Assembly: GCA_033856175.1 (NCBI GenBank)
Contig: JAWVFK010000006.1
Coordinates: 74,426-138,425, forward strand
Source of the DNA: JAWVFK01 sp033856175
GTDB lineage: Bacteria > Actinomycetota > Thermoleophilia > Solirubrobacterales > 70-9
Reading direction: 5' to 3'
Length of the DNA: 64,000 bases
Shown here in pieces: positions 59,791 to 64,000 of this stretch (its first letter is position 1; each line of letters opens with the position of its first letter). A program made the position numbers and the translations under genes. The notes beneath the pieces were generated by a model, which was not told the DNA's origin, made no database searches, and saw only the letters and a program-made list of their open reading frames with translations.

Positions 59791-62700
59791 ATGGCCGCGC
59801 GACCGAACCCTGGAGCACGACGACTGCTGATCCTGCTGGCGACGATGCTGCTGATCGGCGCGCTGGCGGGGATCGCCCGCGCCGACGACCCGGTGCCGGT
59901 TCCCCCCGACCCGACCGGGGGCGCCGCGCCGGCGGCTGTCGATCCGAACCCCTGCCCGACCGTCAACCAGACGGCCGGGACGACCAGCTGCGACACCCAG
60001 GTCACGCCGATCGCCAAGGACGGCGGCGGCCTTTTCACCCAAGTCGGCGGCGCGAAGTTCAACGAGACCCGCGCGATCAGCGGCTCATTCACGCCGATCA
60101 CAGTCGACTTCTACGCCGTTCGCTTCTTCGACCAGAACAACGGCTTCGCCGGCGGCGCCGCCTGCAGGGACCCAGAGACAGCATTCGCCGGGCTGGACGC
60201 CTGCGAGCGCGTGCCGGTCATCTGGCAGTACACCGACAGGGCGGGCGAGGGTCCCTTGTGGCGGGAGGTCTACCGCGGCGAGAGCAAGGGCTTTGTCGGC
60301 GCCATTGCCTACTACGCTCGCGGCCAGGCCTTGGCGGTCGGCGGCACGGGCAAGTATCCATACCGCGAGTTCTCCAGGGACACCACCAGCGATCCTGACT
60401 CGGATCCGTCGGGCAAGGGCCGCGTCTGGGAGACGAGCCCGGCACGCTTCCAAGACTCCGATTGGCACGAGTACGGCGCCGACCAGAAGCCGACGACGCC
60501 GAACCTGCCCGCCGATCCTGCTCCCGTCGACGTCAAGGGTCCGGCCGGCCTCGCCAACGCGGTCGCCACGCCAATGCGCGCATTGACCGCCCTCGATTGC
60601 TCTCAGCTCGAGGAGTTCTGCGTCACCGGCGGCATCCAGCAGCTCTTCATGTGGCACAAGGGCGTGCTGGACAAATCCTATGGCAACGGCAGCCCCGAGC
60701 CCGCATTTGCGACCAGCTTCCGCTTCCGTGTGCGCCAGCTTCGCTTCCTGCCCGGAGATACCAGGGGTGCCGGAAAGGTCTCAGTGGCGGGAGTGACGAG
60801 CGGCTGCTGCGATCTCAATCCAGCCAACAACCGTCCCCGATTGCTGATCTGGGACAACTCTCGCTGGTACGTAACGGGCCTCGATAGCACCGATCCCACA
60901 GGCGATCTATTGCCACAGAGCAGCGCCGACAGCTTCTACTCGCTGACGGTGAATCCGAGCAAGCTGGCGTCGATTCTGGTCAGCGACGGCGGTCTCTCGA
61001 AGCCCGCGGAGCCGAGTTCCCGCGTGGCCGGCCGCTTTCGTCTCGACACAACAAATGCCACCGGCGGCCTCAACTGCGCCATAGCAGCAATCGGCTTTGC
61101 CATCGATCCGGGTATGCATTGCAGCGACGTGCCGAGCGCCATAGTCGGCCTCGAGCTGAGCGACACGCGACTTGTCGCCGGTGACGGAGATGTGACCCGT
61201 CCCCCTCTGTCGTCGACGTCGTTCAACGGCACCGCGATCGGGTGGAAGGCCAATTCGGGCTCCACACCAGGAATCCCCAGCGGTCCAGACGGGTTTATGG
61301 ATTGGGCCGTGGGCGAGCGGCGCTCCACCGGACAGGGGCTGGCATTCACGACCACGATCAGCCCGACGGTTGCTCATGCTCCCTCTCCGCTCGATTGCCC
61401 GACGCCCATCCCCGACCAGAGCTGTCAAGCGGCCGGTCCCGAGGAGATTCAGCGGCGTCTCAAATCGGAAGGCCTCTTCACCCTGCCTTCCTACGGGCTC
61501 AACGGCCTTTCGACCATAGGTGCGACCGGAATCGGTTGGGCGGTCGGAGACAAGGGCGCTCTCATCCGGATGGGGGGCTCGGGTGACGACAGCGCGGTCC
61601 TGGGGGAGCCATCACCGCCACGGACCGGTCCCGCCAAGCCTGGTCCTGCGCCGGCATCCGGCGCCTATGAGGATTCCCGCCGCGCACCGACTGATTCGCC
61701 GGGTCACACGCCGTCACTTGATGCCTCGATCGAGCCGAAAGGCCAACCCGAGATCGTGCCGTGGGGGTCTCCCCAAACGTTTCGTCACGTCGAGCTGCTT
61801 CGCGACGACGTCGCCACGGTCGTCGCCAGCCGCGACGGCGCTGAGGCGTGGGCGCTCGGGTCCGGCCTGGATCCGGCGGGCATCACTCAGAAGGACGGTC
61901 GGACGACCCTTTACCACTACACCGCCTCGAAATGGACGGTCTGCGACCCGCTGGGCATCCCAGAGGAGCTGTCCCCGGACCCGGCCTGTGGGGGGCTGGC
62001 CCCGCTTCTTCATTACATGGACCGCGGGAACGCCGCTCCCGTTCGGCTTATCAGCGCGGCGCGCGTCCCGCTGGAGAGCGATTCCGACCCCTCAAATGAC
62101 GACGAATTCGAAGTCGTCGCAGTCGGCACCTACTACGTCCCGCCGAATGCACAAGACCAGATCCCCCGCCCAGCCGTGATCGTCTACCGAAACGGGCGTT
62201 GGAGCACCGACGTAAAGGCGATGCGGGAGATCTGGCCGAAGGAGAACAGCCAGACCGACCTGATCAGCCTCAGCTTCAGCTCACCCGAAGACGGTTGGCT
62301 GACCGATGACTACGGGCGGCTCTATCACTTCGATGGTTCCAATTGGCGTGTTTGCAATCTCTCGAATGCACAAAAGGTTGCTTGCGGAGACGATCCGAAC
62401 GCGTCCGTATTGCCCGACGGCACTCCGACGGGCAGCCAAGCCCCACCGTCGAAGACCCGCCTGCTGACGGTAGGAACTCGGACCTATCTCTACGGCAATG
62501 GGCGCCGGGGCTCGGATATCTACTACCCCATCATCCTCTACAAGGACCCCGGCCAGCCCTGGACCGCCGGTTCAGGGGACGGCAATGGATCTGGTTACGA
62601 CCCGGGCTGTGCGAGCCACGACGCCGCAGGGGCCTGCGTGGTCGCGGCAGGGGCTAAGCGAGGCGCTGTCGATGCCCTGACCGTCACGCAGAATGGCGAT

Positions 62701-64000
62701 GGCAGCCACACGGGCTGGGCGAGTGGAGTGGTTTTCAGCGAGGTCGCGCACACCCCCACCGTCCCCGGCGCGGGGGGGGCTGTGGCGAGCGACGGTCTTC
62801 TCGGCACTCAGCAGGCGCTCCTACTCCATCTCGGCCGCGGTTCCGACGGCCAGGGCGATGCCTGGAGACCCTGGAACGTCGATGACGCCAGCGCCTCCTA
62901 CCCAGAGCGCCTGTCCAGCAGCACCAACGTGGACCCGCAGCTGATGGCAATGCCGGGGGTCGATGGCGAGGGCGCGGCGTTCCTGCTCCCTTCGGCTCAC
63001 GACGATAAATCCTACGGGCCGATGCTCTGGTTCAATCCGAGACACAGCCGGTGGGAGGTGTTCCCGACACCGTTTCGCCTCTCGCTCTCGGCCGGATTCA
63101 GTGACGAAGGAGCCGGCGCTCGAGGCCGAATACTTGCCCCCGATGGGCAGGGTGGCGCCTGGATGGTGGTCCGACGCTTCGGGGGAGATGGCGGAGCTGC
63201 TCATCCCAGAGCGAACTCGAGCTCCACGTTCTTCTACCGCTACACAACTCAGGTGCCGAAGCCGCTGTTCACCGACGCACCGACCCCGGTCGAGAACGCG
63301 GAGATCGTGGGTGCTGCGGGCGACGGCGGGGGCGGCTTCTGGCTCGCGACCAGATCGTCGGTCCTCTATCGCTATGACCGGGTGACCGGCTGGGACCGGC
63401 TGACGGTGCCCGGCTGGGACGCCGGCCGAGTGATCACGAGGGCCTCATCCGCCAACGCAATCGCCTTCGGGCCGGGCCGCCAGGGCCTTCTGGTCGGCGA
63501 GGGCGGCAGGATCGCCGATCTCACCCCCGAGGTGGCGGTGCTCAATCGGGCCACCGGGCGTTCCTGCGGGCGCGGCGACCCACCGCCTTGCGGCACGGGA
63601 CGTGACCTGACCTCCGCCGCCATCGCACCGGACGGCTCGGCGCTTGTCGGCGGCAACGCGAGAACGATTCTCTGGCGCCCCGCCGCCGGCGCTTTTCGCT
63701 CGATTGACAAGCCGCCGGCGGCGCTTTCGGCGACGATCACCTCGATCTCGATGCCCACGCCCGACCGCGCCTGGCTGGCAACGGATCACGGCGAGGTGTT
63801 CGTGGGGGACCGGTCCGGCGATCGCTGGCAATGGCGAGTCGAGAATGACACCACCGAAGGGGGACTGCTCAACACGAGCCTCGACGCTCGAAGCGGCGAG
63901 GCAGGGGAAGAGGCACCCTTCAACGCCATTGCCGTAGATCGCGACGGCTCTGGCTTCGCTGTGGGCGACAATGGCCTGATCCTCCAGCGCTCAGGCGGCG
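59791..64000 (+). CDS. Giant secreted beta-propeller-like protein (3' end outside window)
   Basis: An open frame of 1403 codons with no stop before the window end. The signal peptide is ARRLLILLATMLLIGALAG to ARA (cleavage near 31/32). Repeated segments such as GWAVGDKGALIR (about residue 583), DGWLTDDYGRLYHF (about 834), GGGFWLATRSSVLYR and GFAVGDNGLILQ (about 1389) are like YCF48/BNR or other propeller blades. Several Cys pairs occur. Parts at 60.7-63.2 kb use less GC-biased codons. It is exported, presumably to the cell surface; no family with a known role is recognised. Confidence 0.8.
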   Translation, partial: MAARPNPGARRLLILLATMLLIGALAGIARADDPVPVPPDPTGGAAPAAVDPNPCPTVNQTAGTTSCDTQVTPIAKDGGGLFTQVGGAKFNETRAISGSFTPITVDFYAVRFFDQNNGFAGGAACRDPETAFAGLDACERVPVIWQYTDRAGEGPLWREVYRGESKGFVGAIAYYARGQALAVGGTGKYPYREFSRDTTSDPDSDPSGKGRVWETSPARFQDSDWHEYGADQKPTTPNLPADPAPVDVKGPAGLANAVATPMRALTALDCSQLEEFCVTGGIQQLFMWHKGVLDKSYGNGSPEPAFATSFRFRVRQLRFLPGDTRGAGKVSVAGVTSGCCDLNPANNRPRLLIWDNSRWYVTGLDSTDPTGDLLPQSSADSFYSLTVNPSKLASILVSDGGLSKPAEPSSRVAGRFRLDTTNATGGLNCAIAAIGFAIDPGMHCSDVPSAIVGLELSDTRLVAGDGDVTRPPLSSTSFNGTAIGWKANSGSTPGIPSGPDGFMDWAVGERRSTGQGLAFTTTISPTVAHAPSPLDCPTPIPDQSCQAAGPEEIQRRLKSEGLFTLPSYGLNGLSTIGATGIGWAVGDKGALIRMGGSGDDSAVLGEPSPPRTGPAKPGPAPASGAYEDSRRAPTDSPGHTPSLDASIEPKGQPEIVPWGSPQTFRHVELLRDDVATVVASRDGAEAWALGSGLDPAGITQKDGRTTLYHYTASKWTVCDPLGIPEELSPDPACGGLAPLLHYMDRGNAAPVRLISAARVPLESDSDPSNDDEFEVVAVGTYYVPPNAQDQIPRPAVIVYRNGRWSTDVKAMREIWPKENSQTDLISLSFSSPEDGWLTDDYGRLYHFDGSNWRVCNLSNAQKVACGDDPNASVLPDGTPTGSQAPPSKTRLLTVGTRTYLYGNGRRGSDIYYPIILYKDPGQPWTAGSGDGNGSGYDPGCASHDAAGACVVAAGAKRGAVDALTVTQNGDGSHTGWASGVVFSEVAHTPTVPGAGGAVASDGLLGTQQALLLHLGRGSDGQGDAWRPWNVDDASASYPERLSSSTNVDPQLMAMPGVDGEGAAFLLPSAHDDKSYGPMLWFNPRHSRWEVFPTPFRLSLSAGFSDEGAGARGRILAPDGQGGAWMVVRRFGGDGGAAHPRANSSSTFFYRYTTQVPKPLFTDAPTPVENAEIVGAAGDGGGGFWLATRSSVLYRYDRVTGWDRLTVPGWDAGRVITRASSANAIAFGPGRQGLLVGEGGRIADLTPEVAVLNRATGRSCGRGDPPPCGTGRDLTSAAIAPDGSALVGGNARTILWRPAAGAFRSIDKPPAALSATITSISMPTPDRAWLATDHGEVFVGDRSGDRWQWRVENDTTEGGLLNTSLDARSGEAGEEAPFNAIAVDRDGSGFAVGDNGLILQRSGG

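Overview
The window is GC-rich, compact bacterial chromosome with strongly GC-biased third codon positions. It holds about 65 protein genes on both strands, usually separated by very short gaps or 4-base stop/start overlaps. No rRNA, tRNA, CRISPR array or complete insertion sequence was found. The gene mix points to an actinobacterium, most likely class Thermoleophilia (order Solirubrobacterales): an F420-type deazaflavin-dependent oxidoreductase, a DUF3556 membrane protein, PAS/GAF/SpoIIE signalling, a secreted protein ending in an 'RARDAAGN' Ig-like domain, and a collagen-like protein. The placement is an inference from protein character, not from a marker gene.

Layout. 1-978: the end of an unknown gene and a gene-poor stretch with a 13-bp hairpin. 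979-8955: metabolic and stress genes (GST-like, cupin, alpha-carbonic anhydrase, methyltransferase, DHFR-like reductase, Na+/H+ antiporter, OsmC, VOC proteins, YceI). 9138-12059: accessory segment with a collagen/BclA-type protein, a toxin-antitoxin-like pair, a DUF1232 protein and a lipoprotein. 12216-18284: LtrA, a two-gene ABC exporter, an acetyltransferase, a secreted Ig-like protein, a COG4705-type membrane protein and a VOC protein. 18372-24012: an FAD oxidoreductase translationally coupled to a DUF3556 membrane protein that lacks a normal start codon, an LPFTG surface protein, and a PAS-LuxR regulator. 24123-31233: second ABC exporter, 5'-3' exonuclease, MFS pump, sensor kinase and a Phd/VapC toxin-antitoxin operon with a tandem operator. 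31317-42295: STAS/SpoIIE partner-switch pair, RecQ, LURP-one protein, TypA, DEAD-box helicase, O-antigen-ligase-like protein and a lipoprotein. 42377-53491: GT39 enzyme, penicillin-recognising-fold hydrolase, ferritin-like protein, deazaflavin enzyme, cupin/TetR pair around a 32-bp palindrome, disulfide oxidoreductase, acidic small protein with twin terminators, catalase-related protein opposite MsrA, and DUF421. 53555-64000: coiled-coil protein, amidase, cupredoxin, Fic protein, peptidoglycan amidase, sigma factor, and the first 1403 codons of a very large secreted beta-propeller-like protein that runs off the window.

Two signals cut across the genes. First, about 20 genes have a TANNNT-type -10 hexamer ending 6-9 bases before the start codon. 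This implies leaderless transcripts and helps fix GTG or ATG starts. Several divergent pairs (catalase-related/MsrA, coiled-coil/amidase, LtrA/ABC) have these -10 boxes so close that the two promoters must overlap. Second, the intergenic DNA carries clear palindromes: a nested REP-like element, tandem operators and an almost perfect TetR operator. No single obviously new defence or biosynthetic system is visible. The strongest unusual items are the start-codon-less DUF3556 gene, the BclA-type collagen protein, the DUF2283/nuclease pair, the overlapping leaderless promoters and the giant secreted ORF.
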